A DNA stretch of 64,000 bases from Entoloma clypeatum. Its lineage: Eukaryota > Basidiomycota > Agaricomycetes > Agaricales > Entolomataceae. This document shows positions 21,279 to 33,818 of the stretch, piece after piece; within the stretch, counting starts at the first letter, position 1; every line of letters starts with the position of its first letter. The notes under the pieces are model-generated. The model ran no database searches, was not told the origin of the DNA, and was given only the letters and a program-made list of their open reading frames with translations. Location: NCBI GenBank assembly GCA_963565915.1, contig OY751485.1, forward strand, positions 4,278,001 through 4,342,000. Reading direction: 5' to 3'. The position numbers were made by a program, and so were the translations under genes.

Positions 21279-23760
21279 TCAGACCCTTGAAACAGGGCTG
21301 GTAACTCTTGGATACCTGGCAGCGATCATCTGCGAAGTTATCAGCACAAGAGAACTCTGAAAGAAGCGGAGGATTTTACCCCGAAGAGATCAGGAGCGCG
21401 GATGGCCAGGACTTGCGGATCTTCGCCGAGCCCCACGAATCTAGAAAGCGAGGACAAGAAGGTGAGCATGACATGTGGTGCGATGATTAGGATTCCATTA
21501 CATAGTGGATACGCCAGCCTCGATTGCCGAGGACAATGTCAAAGCTAGAAGGAAGTATTTAGAAAGACAAAACGTATGAATTGTTGGGCATCCTTACAAC
21601 ATTGGGTCCCGATTAAGAAAGCGAACAGCAGGATTGGAGCGGTGTAGTCCCCGCCCACATTATACGACGGTGCAGTAACTGTTGAAGCAAGGATTTGAGT
21701 AAGGAGGCCAACTTTGAAACGCCCAGGGACCTACGACGCAGGTAGAGATAAGCGAACAATGAGGACATTAGGCCGATAGCATATGCCCCCCATGTCAGTG
21801 CTGATGTATATGTTTGGTCAATCTTGTGTGTGGAGAATAAGACGTGGGACTCACTCATCCCGACGAGAGAGTCGTTAACAAGTGCGTCGATGCCTGATAA
21901 TCGTGGCTTTAGGGAACAAACATCGTCTCCCATCAAGGCAGGGACAAACCGCGATCTTTGAAGAGCCTCCAGGTGTCCTTGGCTGCTGGGATGTAAGGCT
22001 TTCCGTATAGCGCTGTATGGTTCGTGTGAAGTCAGAGGACCAAAAAGAAAAGTTCACAGTAGCCTCCATTGCGCTTACCGATCTCAATGTAAGCATATCT
22101 GAGATATTTTCGTCAGTGCTCGCTCGAGATGCAAGTAGGAATACACACCGGTTGAACCACTCGACGAGGGTCTCTATGCATCCAATGAAACACATAGCAC
22201 AACACGCCAAGATGGCTTCGACGGCTGGAAAAAAGCGAGTAAGCACCCCTGGTTTCAGGCATACGATTTCCTTGAACAATACACACGATTGCCCTCAGCA
22301 CTCGCATTGTTGCGAATCACATTGAGGATCAATCTCAGGAGTTCAAGAAGGGTCACAATCAACGAGCCAAACGCAATGGATCCGAGAGAAAGGGTGGAAG
22401 CCCTGCCAAACGAAGACAAGGTCGGGTGCTTGGGCTACACAAATCGATCAAGAACCTCCCTTCGAGCGTAAAGACATTCATTCGCACCATTTGGCCAAGT
22501 TCGCGCGCCCCAAAGTAATACCATGCTCCGTATGGGCCACCAGCAAGCGTGGCAAGCGCGACGTTCTTCACGACTTGGGAAGTCCAGAGAAAAGAGAAGG
22601 TCTCGAAGAAAATGAGTCCGGCTACTTTTCCTGAGGAACAGCTGGTCGTGGCGCAATCTGACGAGGTGTAGTGTCAGGTGTTTTCCGGTATCCCTTGTCG
22701 CGATCAAAGGACTTTTCTTACTTGGATTGCCAGGTGTGAATTTAGCGTATCTAGAAACGGGCGTCTTGAGAAGGAAGGAATAATATATGATTCGCAAGAG
22801 CTTACGTTGCAGTGACGGTGAATGTGTACCAGCTGTATTACGTCGAATGGGCTGTGTTTCGAGAGAGAAAAAATACATAGAAGCGACGCACACAGCAAGG
22901 CCGGCCTGGATGAACAGGGCAACGAAGGCTACCACATACACGCTGAGGTGGTGCTTTGAGACATCCATGACAACTTGGAGGAGAAGAGACGCGAGGGGGA
23001 TGCGAGATCTGAATCCAAAGTAGGAAAGCACAGATAGCACGGCGATGAGGGTGAAGATAATAGCTCCAGCTAGACGAAATGGAGACGGTGTGTGAGCACA
23101 GGAGGTGTGGAAAGCGAACAAAAAGGCATACACCAATACTTGGTTAGCCAGTAGTAGATACATATCCCACTGAAAAGGGGCAATCAGGAGAGGGATAGAA
23201 TTGAGTTGATGGTGACGTACATGTTCAGCACAATGGTCAGCACCAGAGTGATGTGCATGATCATGCGGGTGAAAGCTCGAGTGAGCAGGAGATAGACGAC
23301 GGACAGCATCATTGCTGCAGCTGTGATGAAAAGCAGGAGGAAAGCTGTGCTCCTGGAGAGATAGTTTGCATTGAACCTGCGGTGTAGGTGCACGAATAAG
23401 AAGTGGAAACAAACCTATTTAGGGTGAAGGAGGAACCAGTATTGGCGCCTGGTTTCCCGAGACCTCCGCCAAGCCCGTTGGAAGAAATCCATGTATCTAG
23501 CACGTAGCCTGACAAGGCTACATACCCGAGAAACTGGAAAACAGGGACCACTTGTGAGCGTTGACCGGGCAGAACGACCAGCCTCGCACCTGAAGGATGA
23601 ATGTGATGAGGAATATCGGGTCGTTGATTTTCTTCTTGGGCTGGAATCGACCATTCTCGAAGGGTGATTTCTGGTCGTTGTTTGGAGGTGGCTGAGGTTG
23701 AGAGTAATTCGGCTGATACGCTCCATATTGGGGGGTGGGGCCAGGATATGGTGGCTCCAT
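21279..23760 (-). CDS. PNS1: Pns1/CTL-family choline-transporter-like membrane protein
   Basis: Eighteen exons join to exactly 512 codons (511 residues plus stop). Exons: 23760-23590, 23533-23415, 23376-23221, 23169-23132, 23069-22892, 22832-22806, 22750-22722, 22657-22456, 22402-22287, 22224-22149, 22098-22079, 22012-21950, 21893-21855, 21800-21735, 21678-21598, 21544-21502, 21440-21380, 21329-21279. The protein has a Pro/Gln-rich cytoplasmic N-terminus (MEPPYPGPTPQYGAYQPNY) and then about ten hydrophobic segments. It carries the CTL signatures FGFRSRIPLASLLLQVVMDV, ETFSFLWTSQVVKNV, GKPYIPAAKDTW and GVSTIFVGLGEDPQVLA. The family sits in the plasma or organelle membrane, and transport of choline or related solutes is inferred from family knowledge. 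An upstream in-frame ATG at 23790 is an alternative start. Three microexons (27, 29 and 20 nt) are notable. Confidence 0.93.
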
Positions 23761-23938
23761 TCTGAAGGGTGTTGGACAAGTTTTGAGCAAGAATGTTTCG
23801 GTTGGTGGGTGGTTGGATAAAAACGTGGCTTTGGGTCAGACTCATTCTCAAAGTTAAGTTAGCACGGCCCTGAGCACTTCGGTCGTAATCTCATTTGATC
23901 GGTTGTCACGTTGTATATGAAAGATTGAATACATGTAG

Positions 23939-25276
23939 TTATGCAGTTTGTGGCGACATATGCTTGAAGCGTACGACTAGGACAGTAACGTTATCTGTTG
24001 TATGATGCGAAAGGGCGTGTTGCAAAAGTCTCATGCTCGCTTTTTGTGCGTCGTCAATTTCACGAACAAGTTCGATAGCGCTCTGATCGTTGGCAACATC
24101 CCATAACTGATGAGGACAAAATTGAATGATTAGCATCAAGGAGGACTCTCGAAACTCACCCCATCGCAAGCCAAAATCAAGAACTCATCTTCGTCGGACA
24201 ACTCTGTCTCGGTCGTGTACGGTGCGCCGACAACGAATTCCTTCATCGATGAATCTCCTAGGCTGCGTGTGACAGCCAACACACCATTGACGCGTCCGCT
24301 CATCACGAAGCCGCCTGCATCTGTTATGCGCTTTGCCTCGCGCTTGTCAGAACCCTTGTGATCATAGGTCAACCTGATCGCCTTTCCGTTGCGGCACAGC
24401 ACAGCACGCGCATCGCCAGCATTGGCAGTGTATAGCACGCGGCGCGAAGTGGCTGGCGGTACGGTAATTATGACACCCGCGGGATCGACCCGAAGAGGAG
24501 AGGAAGAACGAGGTGTGGAAGGTGCAGAACTGGAACTCCCGCCTGTGAGGGTCTTGAGGGCTGCACGGATGCGGCTGCCACTAGAAGATTTTCTCTGCTT
24601 TATCCTCCTGAACTCATCGCTCTCCGCACCACTGCTCTGTGCGCTTCCGAGGTCATCGAGGTCGGGGGTTGAGTGATTGGGAGGTGTGGATGTAGGGTCA
24701 AGGAATGATTGGCGCCCGTCGGCATCTTCGACGCGAAGGAAGGCTGTGACCGCGGTGCAGCCGGAATGGATCTTGCCTTCGGATTCTTCACACATCTTGG
24801 AGAGAGTCTGGTCTACCTTGTGGAAAGTTTCGTTCAATACGTCAGGGACAGACATGGCTGGCGTATCGTGCAAAGAGGATAGTAGATACTGGATTTATTC
24901 AATATGAAACGTCCCGAGAAGAAAGAAATCGACAAACCTCATGAAAGTGGCCCCCGCACCATTCCGCCGCATGCTTTCCGGCGTGACCGTCGAAAACAGC
25001 AAAGAATCCTTGACCTCGGATTGAATCAAAGTCGGTCACAAATGAATGTGCGTCCTCCATCGTTCTGCGTGCGCCCTTGTCCTCGGATATGCCGACCTGG
25101 TATGCGGAGTTTTTCGTTGCGTGGCGGTTCAAAATCTATGATGGCCTGGTCAACGATGTCGTTTGTTGTGATGAGGGGTATGTATGACGTACTCCATGCG
25201 TCTCGACTTCTGCGGTGGTGATCGTCTTTGAGCGGGCATTTGGGGAGTCGGAGAATCGTGAATTTGTGTTGAACAT
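23939..25276 (-). CDS. PP2C-type Ser/Thr protein phosphatase, Ptc1-like
   Basis: Four exons (25276-25193, 25135-24938, 24888-24160, 24106-23939) give 392 residues. PP2C motifs appear in order: RRTMEDAH and VFDGHAGKHAAEWCG (metal-binding Asp and the Gly/His loop), SGCTAVTAFLR, ANAGDARAVLCRNG, GVLAVTRSLGD, LILACDGLWDV, DNVTVLVV. These bind two Mn/Mg ions and hydrolyse phosphoserine/threonine, commonly in stress MAP kinase or cell-wall signalling (family knowledge). A Ser-rich insert of about 80 residues lies between the GCTAV and NAGD motifs and lengthens it relative to yeast Ptc1. The start ATG at 25276 is the first one that splices in frame across the GTACGT intron. The gene is divergent from the BZW gene with 251 bp between the starts. 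Confidence 0.92.
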
Positions 25277-25527
25277 TTAGAGATGAGTGGCCGTTTGAGA
25301 GAGACAAACGGGCTATGTATTCGGCCGATAACAATTGCGGCACAGCTTTGGCCGACTGTCCTCTCAGCGTCGCGAGCTATATCTGCCTTACCCCCAGTAC
25401 TAGACCTCTAGCAAGTATTGTAGTCCACTTGAGGCTCGGCAGTGTCCGAGATTGATCAATGTATTGAGATAAGCGGGGAGACTGTTCATCTTGGTCTTAA
25501 TCTCTTTCTAAGCGTCGAGGCCTGTGT
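25277..25527. promoter_or_regulatory. Divergent promoter between PP2C and BZW genes
   Basis: 251 bp separate the two ATGs. No TATA box or named site stands out. It is called regulatory only because both genes must start from here. Confidence 0.6.
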
Positions 25528-27186
25528 ATGTCTCAGCAACCCGCCGCTTCTAAGCCTTCGCTCCAGGGGGTCAGAATCAAAGCCAGAAAAGGCGCCGTAA
25601 AAGCTCAAGCGAAACACGAGCCCACAGGTACCGTTCTCAATGTCAAGCCTCCAATCCTGATCCTGCCCACCCAAACCCTTCTACAGTATTCAGAGACCAA
25701 CTCTACAAATACTTCGAAACCGTACCGCTAGGGGACTTCGATTCCTTTTCGACAAAGTTAGTCCAAGCAGGTTCTCAACTCGAATTCCTCAAATATGCAG
25801 ACGGCCTCTTCGAAATCATTCTCGTTGGAGGCCTCCTCCAGCCGGGAGGCAGCTATGTCGAGGATAACGCCCCGATCTCTCCGTTTACGATATTCAATGC
25901 CAAGGAACCGATCGAGGTCGAGGATATAAAAAAGTACATTGACGTACTCAACAAACTCATCAGAAGGTATCGTGCATATCTCCTCTCCATAGACCGTGCG
26001 ATCTCGAGCCGTTCAGGTACAAATACCTCCAAAAACCTCTTGAAGAGTCAGCCCTGCCTGGCGTCCTCCAATACATCAATCGCTGGCCCCCCACGCAGAG
26101 GGACAAAGTGTCCACCGCAGTCGGCCTCTTGATATCTCAAGGGCTAGCCAGCGCTTCGTGCCTGCAGAGTCTGACCAAAGACCACCTGGTGAAGAACGGT
26201 CCGTAGTCCACTACTCACCCAGCGTTTGCAAGCTCATCCACAAAGCCGCATACAGACGTCTCCCTCAGTGTACTGACGCTTACTTTCCGCGCCTACCTCG
26301 TCGACCAATCCATGGAGCATCTCGCCGGGTCTCTCAAAAAGGGTGGCATCAAAGATCTCCTCGCATTCTTCCCTCCGAACAAGAGGGAAGGCAAAGTATT
26401 GGAAGAGCATTTCAGAAAAGAAGGCCTTTCTCAGGTGGCTGATTGGTACTCAAAGAAGCAATATGGCGTCGTCAAGGGAGAGCTCGTAAAAACTCTCAAG
26501 GAGCTTTGCGAAAAAGAGGAGACACCCGAGCAGGTAAGGTTATCGGATGAGACCAATCCACCAATGTCGTGAACTCATTTCATTCAGATCATCGCAGCGA
26601 TCAAGTCGCGCCAGGAGGAAACACCACTTCCCCAGGACGAGCTTGTCCAATGCATCTGGCAGGGTCTCATGTCGTCCGTAGACTGGAGTGCCCGACCTGA
26701 CCAGATTGAAGGCCTCGCATTGCGTGAAGTCGGGGTGAGTTCTATCTTTTCCCTTTGCGTTCGGTTCTGTCTTGAATACTGCCTGGCGCAGAAATATACC
26801 CCGATTCTTCTACCATTCTGTAACAGTGCCAAAACTCAGATTGCCCTGATCAACTGTGTACAAGTGTATTGCTACGAGGACACACGCATAATCAAGGCGT
26901 TCCCGCAAATCCTCAAAGTGGGTTGTTTGCCTGAGTCTTGATTAAGGTCTCGTTCATGGGATGCGCCAATCCAGGTTTTGTATAACAAGGACTGTATTTC
27001 CGATCAAGCTATCATTTATTGGCACCAGAAAGGCTCGAAAGCGCAGGGTAGACAGCATTTCTTGAAGAACACAGAGCCATTGGTCAAGGTATGTTCCAAT
27101 CCCGCCGATATCCACGAAAGCCTAAAAATTGCTCCCAGTTCTTGCAGGAGCAAGATGATGATGATTCAGAGGAAGAGGAGGGTTGA
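25528..27186 (+). CDS. BZW/5MP (eIF5-mimic) translation regulator with W2 domain
   Basis: Eight exons (25528-25627, 25687-25966, 26017-26198, 26256-26533, 26588-26734, 26792-26917, 26975-27088, 27139-27186) sum to 425 codons, 424 residues. The N-terminus GVRIKARKGAVKAQAKHEP is typical. The MIF4G-like middle includes GDFDSFSTKLVQAGSQLEF and KYADGLFEIILVGGLLQPG, and the C-terminal W2 domain includes QAIIYWHQKGSKAQGRQHFL and an acidic tail (EQDDDDSEEEEG). The family binds eIF2 and eIF3 and competes with eIF5, tightening start-codon selection (established for 5MP proteins). It is a cytosolic protein. All eight introns follow GT..AG and preserve frame, so the model is firm. Confidence 0.95.
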
Positions 27187-27356
27187 GATGGCTGGCTACA
27201 TTCTATGCTTCGCGCGTTTTCTCGGAATACACATCAGACTACTATGACAATGATCGAGAGTCATCAATATAATTCGACCGATATACGTATGACAGGGCTC
27301 TATAGAACAAGCAAACATACATAGAAGTGACTTGTGTAAACTCCTGCTGGATAACC

Positions 27357-30300
27357 TCACCATGCCTCCGGCATGGGGCTAAAATTGCCTGTCCACCCGT
27401 TGGTTGCATTCATTTGAACGAGGATACCATCAGCCCCATTGACAGGAAGCCCAAGATCTGCCAGGCTCTGTCAAGACCGTCAGTGGATGGTAAGGATGAC
27501 AAGCATGCACACAGAAACTGACCTGCTCTTGAAGCCAGACGGGGATGGCAGATGGACTAAAGATACCTCTATCGCTCGGCCAGATGAAACCTAGTTCTTC
27601 CATGGTGAAAGGAGCGGGCATTGCGGGATCGGCAAATGTCGGTGACACAATCATCTCGTGCGCAAAAGACGGAGGAGGCATCGTCAGAGCTGGTGTGGTG
27701 ACCCCGGTGACGATTCCGACTTTGCGGCGAAGGTTTGCCAACATGATGCGCAACGTAAGGGCATAACTAAGGACGCGGTTCAGGTCAGTGTGCTGGTGCG
27801 AATTCACATTACACAACTGACCGTTCTGCTGTGACATCCGAAAGAAGTTGAGCTAGTTGCTCGACCTGGCCGATGATGGCACCTAAATCCAGTTCTGCAG
27901 GGAATAAATTTGCCATCTTCAGTAGGAAAAGACCAGAGAAGGATGCGGTGACGAGACTGTCATGAACGGCGTATCGAAGAGCCGCTCTGTCAGTTTCGTG
28001 AGACACTGAACATCTAGGGAGAAGTCAGACCACTTGCCGATACTCGGGAGACGTCAAGAAGATATTGAGGCAGTTATAAGCTGCATCTTTTGCCTGGAAA
28101 GCCAGTTCACGTTGTTCGAATGGCATTTTGTCCCACGAGACGCCACGAAGGGCAACACAAACCAACCAGAGCTTAGCATATTGTAGTTCGCCCCCAAGAA
28201 TCTTCCTGAGCAGAGAATCTTGATCCATGCTATGACCTAATAACACGGCGAGTGAATGATGACTCGGAAAACGCGCAAAGAAAGAACGTGCAGTGAAGCT
28301 CATCACAATCAGACCACCACTTATCCAGGGCTACACTAGCACGGCGAATGAACGCGAGTGTGTTGTGATTCACTTGTCCATTTAGCGACGAAAGCGTCTC
28401 GTATATTTGAGCTTCAGTAAATGCATATCAACTCTGAACGAAAGAAAGGACGCGGAGACATACTTTTCTGGGCAATGAGTTCGACTTGCGCAATTAGCCT
28501 AACATCTGTTGGGGACGCCAATCGATGGTTAAGAAGTACACGGCAATGACGAATGGAGTTCTCGTCTCGAAGGACGACAGGGCGACCCGTCCCAAGGCTC
28601 ATTCTACGGAAACTTGAGCCTCATATACGAGGGAGATAAGGGAGATACCCACTGATGATCGAACCAATACAGGCACAACCATATTCGCGCAGATACAACT
28701 GTTTCCCCATCAAGAGACCTCCACATTGTAAGCCGAATAATCTTACCGAGATCTCTCTCTTCTTCCTCGCTGCGTTTCTTCCCACTATCATCAGCCAACT
28801 TCTCCAATGCCCGATGTAAGCCAAGATCCAAAGCCATACGCATAGCATGACCGCTGGGCAGCCATCCGTTCGTACTCCAAGCCGCGAGCAACAACATGCC
28901 TGGAATGGTGAACATTCATTAGCGCTGTCATAGGCCTAGACCAATGGACGATCTAACCTTGTACGGCTTCTTTCCGGACAATGGGACCGAACAAAGACGA
29001 CCGCGCAATACCCTGTGCTTCCTCCAGACACTTGTAGAATGTCGAACTGAGGGGTCCATTTCCGCTACGAATCTTGCTGGCAATCGCCAATATAGCATCG
29101 AAGGTCCAAGGCGTCCGTTCCATCAAGCTTTCATATGTATCGTACATCGGGTCGAACAACGGTATAAAAAGGTGACACCCCGCAAAAAAGCTATGTAATA
29201 CAGTATTAGCATTGGTGACTTGAGCCAGGCTGAGGCCGAAGATTACATATTATACAGCTCCCTGGCTTCGGAATCACTGACGAGGCCCTTGATATTTCAT
29301 GAGTCCAGAAGAAGGGTAGAAAGCAGCCATACACAAACCTTTTCTACGACATGAGGGAAAGCGTTTCGAGGGATTGGTTCTGCCCTCTTGCGTTTCTTCA
29401 CCCTGTCAACTTTGGTCATTTGATGAGAAAATCGAATGCATGTCCGACATACCTCGCAGGTTCATTGGGTGGTGCTGCCGCCAATTCAGCAGCTGCATTC
29501 GCTAAACCTTGCAGGGCCTCAATGGGAGCGTTGAGGGTAGCCCGAGGCAATGTATCCTCAGATTCATCATCCGACGATGGTGCTGTGCTGGGTACAATCC
29601 CGTATGTTGCATATTTGTGCGGCTATATATGGACATGTGAGTAGGAAGTCATCGCCGAGTCATACGCAACTGACGGGAGGAGAAAATCCTGGGAGAGGAG
29701 GGAATGAGCGTGTTCGTTCACCACGGCCCGAACCCATTTCAAAGTGGCCACGTTGGGGAGGCATAAATACCACCGGCGCTTCTCGGGAAGGACCCGGCCC
29801 AGTCGAACCATTTGAATACATGGGTTCTTGTTGAGCCATCGCAAAACTAGACTGTTGGGCCTGAACCACTGATAAAATCCTGTCCAGTGATGATTGCATG
29901 CCAATCATCTGGCTCTGCATGACCTTGGGGATATTCCAGTTATTAGGAGCCCCCTAACGAAGAAAGGGAGTCATACTAGGTATTGACCCTCGAGCCGTGA
30001 TAGGCGTCTATAGGTGTGTGAGCCCCTGATGCCCAGGAAGATGCTGAATTGCAAAATACTCACTCAATGCTAGCGCCTGGCAGGCCTTGCATCGGCTTTT
30101 TCTCTGGTTTTTCATAGACACAAGGTATTCCATTGTGAGCACAGCGTCGACAAGGCGCCTGGAGAAAGCACCGGGCCGGGGCGGGGACAGCGGACCATGA
30201 TGAGCACGACGGAACGGTGTGGGCCGTGATTGACGACTTACCTCGCCTTCGCATCTGTTCTTTCCCTTCCTGCAAGCAGTGCACGCCCTAGCTCCTCTTT

Positions 30301-30436
30301 TCGGCATGTGCGGTGGGTGGGCCGGAACTACCGGGTTAGCCTGGTCCATTGGAAGGTTGATATGGTCGCCGTTGGTTCGTCTCCGTTTTGAAGCTGCTTC
30401 CTCATTCGACAACGAGGCAGACGGGCTAAGCGACAT
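27357..30436 (-). CDS. Zn2Cys6 fungal transcription factor with fungal-specific middle domain
   Basis: A multi-exon gene. The N-terminal binuclear zinc cluster is RACTACRKGKNRCEGE in exon 1 (30436-30242) plus APCRRCAHNGIPCVYEKP in exon 2 (30158-30064). A short coiled linker follows (RLSRLEG, then MIGMQSSLDRILSVV), then a disordered stretch with GERTRSFPPLPGF. The fungal_trans-type regulatory region includes CHLFIPLFDPMYDTYESLME, YKCLEEAQGIARSS, LLLAAWSTNGWLPSGHAMRM and GTGRPVVLRDENSIRHCR. The C-terminus ends near 27357 (MPEAW). At least 14 exons are needed. I checked the 5' exons to 28464 closely; those to the left are approximate. Such proteins bind paired CGG-type sites in the nucleus. The target pathway cannot be told from the sequence. 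Confidence 0.88.
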
Positions 30437-32105
30437 GAAGCCAAGGATGAAGGGCTTGCTATTCTGGTTGAAGTCGTAAATTCGACCACACCCCGAGTCA
30501 AAGCCTCGTGTCACGGCAGTGTCACATAGCTTATCCTTCACCACTACAGTAATCTTCTGAAATTTGACAATTCACACAAGTACATCACAAGCCGGTACCC
30601 TCCGCCTCGACGTGGGGCATTTGTGGGATTTCGAACAAATCATATCTTCCAACCATGTGGAGGATCGGCCCCCCTAGCGACACCTTCGCGTTAATCCACG
30701 AGAACCCCACAATCCAGTGATGAAAACGGTCAGCTGTTCAATGCGTTGAACTGGTGATTTTGCAGTCATGTAGAGTTTTCGAATGATAAACGCTGGTTGC
30801 GCGCGATCTCCGGACTTCTTCCATCATCTGTTCTCGATTAGAATGACTCCGCATATCGCAACTTGGCATATTGATACTTACCAGGAAGCTTGAGCCCCTG
30901 AGCTTCCTTGTATCCCTTCCTTCTCGAATGGAAGAGAGAGAGAGGATGAGCGCATTTCGCAAGACTGGGACGAACGAGTCCATACATATACAGGAGACAA
31001 GATACGGTCACATTGGAAAGGGAACTGCCATTGGTGTGCACATGCAAAGAGGGTTGTTCGTCTTTCGAATGCAAGCCATCGACTCACCAATGCATGGCCT
31101 TTGTATATAGGTTGTCTACTGTTTAATCGAAACTTTCTTTCGATAATTCTTGATTCGTTCTGAATAAAGTAACAGAGCAAAGAATGCCAGGCTGCAAGTT
31201 GGCCTCACCACAAGGCACGGCAGAGTATACTTCATCAGTACAGGCGTTGACTTTTGAGCATCTCAGGTCCCCTGTAAACTCAACTCGGAACATAGGAAGA
31301 GTCTCAACCCAGCCATGAGTAAGGCGATTGCCACTACTACTTCAACATGTCAAAGGTCGAATTTTTGACGAATTATTATGCAACATCGCAGGCACGCATC
31401 CCATGTCCCCCCTTTCTGCCACGCGGCCATATGTGCTCTTGATCTCGTAAACAATCCGTCAAACCTTGACGACGGCGTGCTGTTCCTCGAAATAAAGCTG
31501 AGAGCCGGTCATGAGAAGCTTCCGGCAGATAAGAAATACGAACCGGTGTGTATTCACGAAGTAGAGACGCTAGAGCTAATCGGTGGGTGCCTTTCGAACG
31601 ACTCTGACAGCAGAGTCACCGCGATACCAATGAAACTGTAGGACGCATAGGTGGACACGAGGCATTGAAATTTGCTGAAATTGCGAGTGAGCATATGCGG
31701 AAAAAAGGTGGCTCAGGTATGGCGATGATCATGATGCGCGCCCACGATACCGTAGGTCTTGTCAATGTCGTGTTGCCTACGCCTGCGGTTGCAAAAGTTG
31801 CGCAACAAGCCGACAACTGGGGGGAACATTGGGTACGTCTCGTAGTCTGCTGGTGTGTGCCCAATGCTAAATCACCTTTGTTAGTTTGATAGGTTGCGCC
31901 AAGCCATAGCTTAGGGGGCCTTCGCGACCAAGCTATTTACGTTTGGGGTTCCCTCGACAGAAGGACGAACATAAGCACCACTGCTTCAGGTTTTCTTGAA
32001 CGAACCTAATCTTCATGTAATAAATTTAGGACAATGATAATTCTACGCCTTGCGCATCTATCAGCGTTTATCATCGACGAAGGATATATCCACAAATCCG
32101 AGCCC
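30437..32105. other. 1.7-kb stretch with no recognised gene; two weak plus-strand ORFs
   Basis: Holds the transcription factor promoter side and the MND1 3' side. Two plus-strand ORFs (31378-31641, 87 codons; about 31647-31889 in another frame) read protein-like, e.g. KFAEIASEHMRKKGGSG and HDTVGLVNVVLPTPAVAKVA, but match no family I can name and do not join through convincing splice sites. They may be a gene relic or an unresolved small gene. Confidence 0.35.
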
Positions 32106-33150
32106 TCAGCATATGTCCTCATACTCCGCGTCAATGCCCAAATATTTACGAACTTCCTCCGGGTCGACTCCATTTTGACGGGTGAAATAAGCGAGTAATG
32201 TTCCGTAATTATCTTCGGCGAAGTAAGCGACTGATTTTCACCAGAGATGAGATTTACCCGTCCAGCGCAGCGCAGCTTCTTTAGCCAGGAATACTGCCCT
32301 TCTCTTTTCTTCAATTTTCACCGGCTCGCAATCCCCATACGCGTTAAGCTCCTTTTCAAGCTCCAAAATTTGCTTCCGCAATTCGACCAAGTTTACGAGT
32401 GCTCGAGAGCGCTCCTCCTGGGAGTGACTCTATCAGCACCGGCCTTTTGCCGACTCATGCGACCTTGACTTACGGATTCCGGCCTGCCGGAACGCTCCGC
32501 ATTGACATTAGCTTTGAGTTCGGCGAGCTGGGATAAGTGCCCGTCGCGGGTCTCTTTCGCGGAAGCCAGCCGTCCTTGGATCTGACCAAGACTCGTCTCG
32601 CCGATTAGTCCTCTGACACTTATGGCCACTTATCCTACCATGGCTCCTTGCTGAGAAGGGAAACTCCAAAAAACTGGCGAAATGGACTAAGAACTCGCGC
32701 ATATATCCACATGCTGGAGGCTATTGCTCACAGTTGGAAGAACCGATTTTGTCTCCTTGCACAAGACCATCATCGACAAGCGACTGGAGGACTTCCTTCA
32801 CGGATTGCGATACTAGGGAGACTGATAAACGTCTGCTCGTTGAACGCATCAAGACCATGAATAGGTCATACCAATGCCCTTCATCTTCGGACCGAGTCTT
32901 TCCAACTCCTTCAACTGGGTGTTCAGAAAAGTGAGCGTTGTGTCAAAGGAAATGGGGTACATATGACCTGATAGAAATCTTTCTGCAAAGATCCTTCAAA
33001 ACTCAATTTAAGGGCTGCAAGACAGTTCACGCACAGTCTCATGGAATATTTCAAGAAGTTTGACGCGTTTCTCCTCGGCCGATAAACCTCTGGGAGCCTT
33101 GTAGAATGAGATACACGGCAATGCAACTGGCAGAGGGTGAATGTTACCAT
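32106..33150 (-). CDS. MND1: Mnd1 meiotic recombination protein
   Basis: Nine exons (33150-33148, 33097-33035, 32982-32968, 32914-32872, 32812-32732, 32673-32639, 32581-32474, 32417-32258, 32212-32106) give 204 residues. The first coding exon is just the ATG; the third is 15 nt. Winged-helix N-terminus: APRGLSAEEKRVKLLEIFHE, KDFYQLKELE, SQSVKEVLQSLVDDGLVQGD and SSNFFWSFPS. It continues into a long coiled coil (GRLASAKETRDGHLSQLAEL, LEKELNAYGDCEP) and the C-terminal helix region LAKEAALRWTDNYGTLLAYF. Mnd1 pairs with Hop2 to stimulate Rad51/Dmc1 strand exchange in meiosis (established). The length is near the family norm. Confidence 0.93.
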
Positions 33151-33818
33151 TTCGTTAGGTGGTGAAGACAAGGATGAGTACTTGAGTAGAGAAGAGTTCG
33201 AGTACTTCCTGTCTACATAAGCGCGACGCGATCCTGTCACGGCTCACGCACTCATTCACGCGCCTATGTATATGCCAAAGGAATGGAAAGTCTTCGAGGA
33301 TTTGTTTTGAAGAATCCAACTCTGTGCAAGGACTTACGAGGGGATTACAATGGAAGACCTTTTTCTTCGCTTTGCATTTTCCGGTACAGTTAGACGAATA
33401 TATTCCTCGCAAAAAAACACACCGCATCCACGAAAAAAGTGCTAATCCTAACGAATGATGTGTACAAATATCGTACATAGATATGTAATATGTATATGCA
33501 TATGAAAGAGAAGTGTTTGTGCACAGCCAATCTGCGCGGAACCACAAAGGAGAGTATGCTAGTCGGTGTTTTTGGGATTTACAAGTTCAGTGTGGCCAGT
33601 GGCAAAGGAGAGCAGAATGAACAAGAGATCAGGGTCCAGGGCGATCGTGAGCAGTGAACCAGAGGGAGAACCAAATCCGGAAAGGAAAGAGCGAAAGACG
33701 ACGAATTGATTCCAGAAAAATAGGTATCGGATGTGAGATTAATATAACCTTGCCAAGAGTATGCCACAGAATACCCAAACGAAAAATTTAAAAGAATGAA
33801 GAAAGGGATAATCGATAA
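33151..33818. other. Intergenic, no feature seen
   Basis: 668 bp between the MND1 start and the stop of the 962-residue protein gene. AT-rich with short ORFs only; it should hold the MND1 promoter and the neighbour's 3' untranslated region. Confidence 0.6.

Noticed and set aside
22017..22325. Plus-strand 102-codon ORF inside PNS1
   Set aside because: Antisense to exons 9-12 of PNS1, which have full family support.
23939..30436. A defence or toxin-type island
   Set aside because: Every gene here is a standard eukaryotic housekeeping or regulatory family; no nuclease, toxin or NLR signatures seen.
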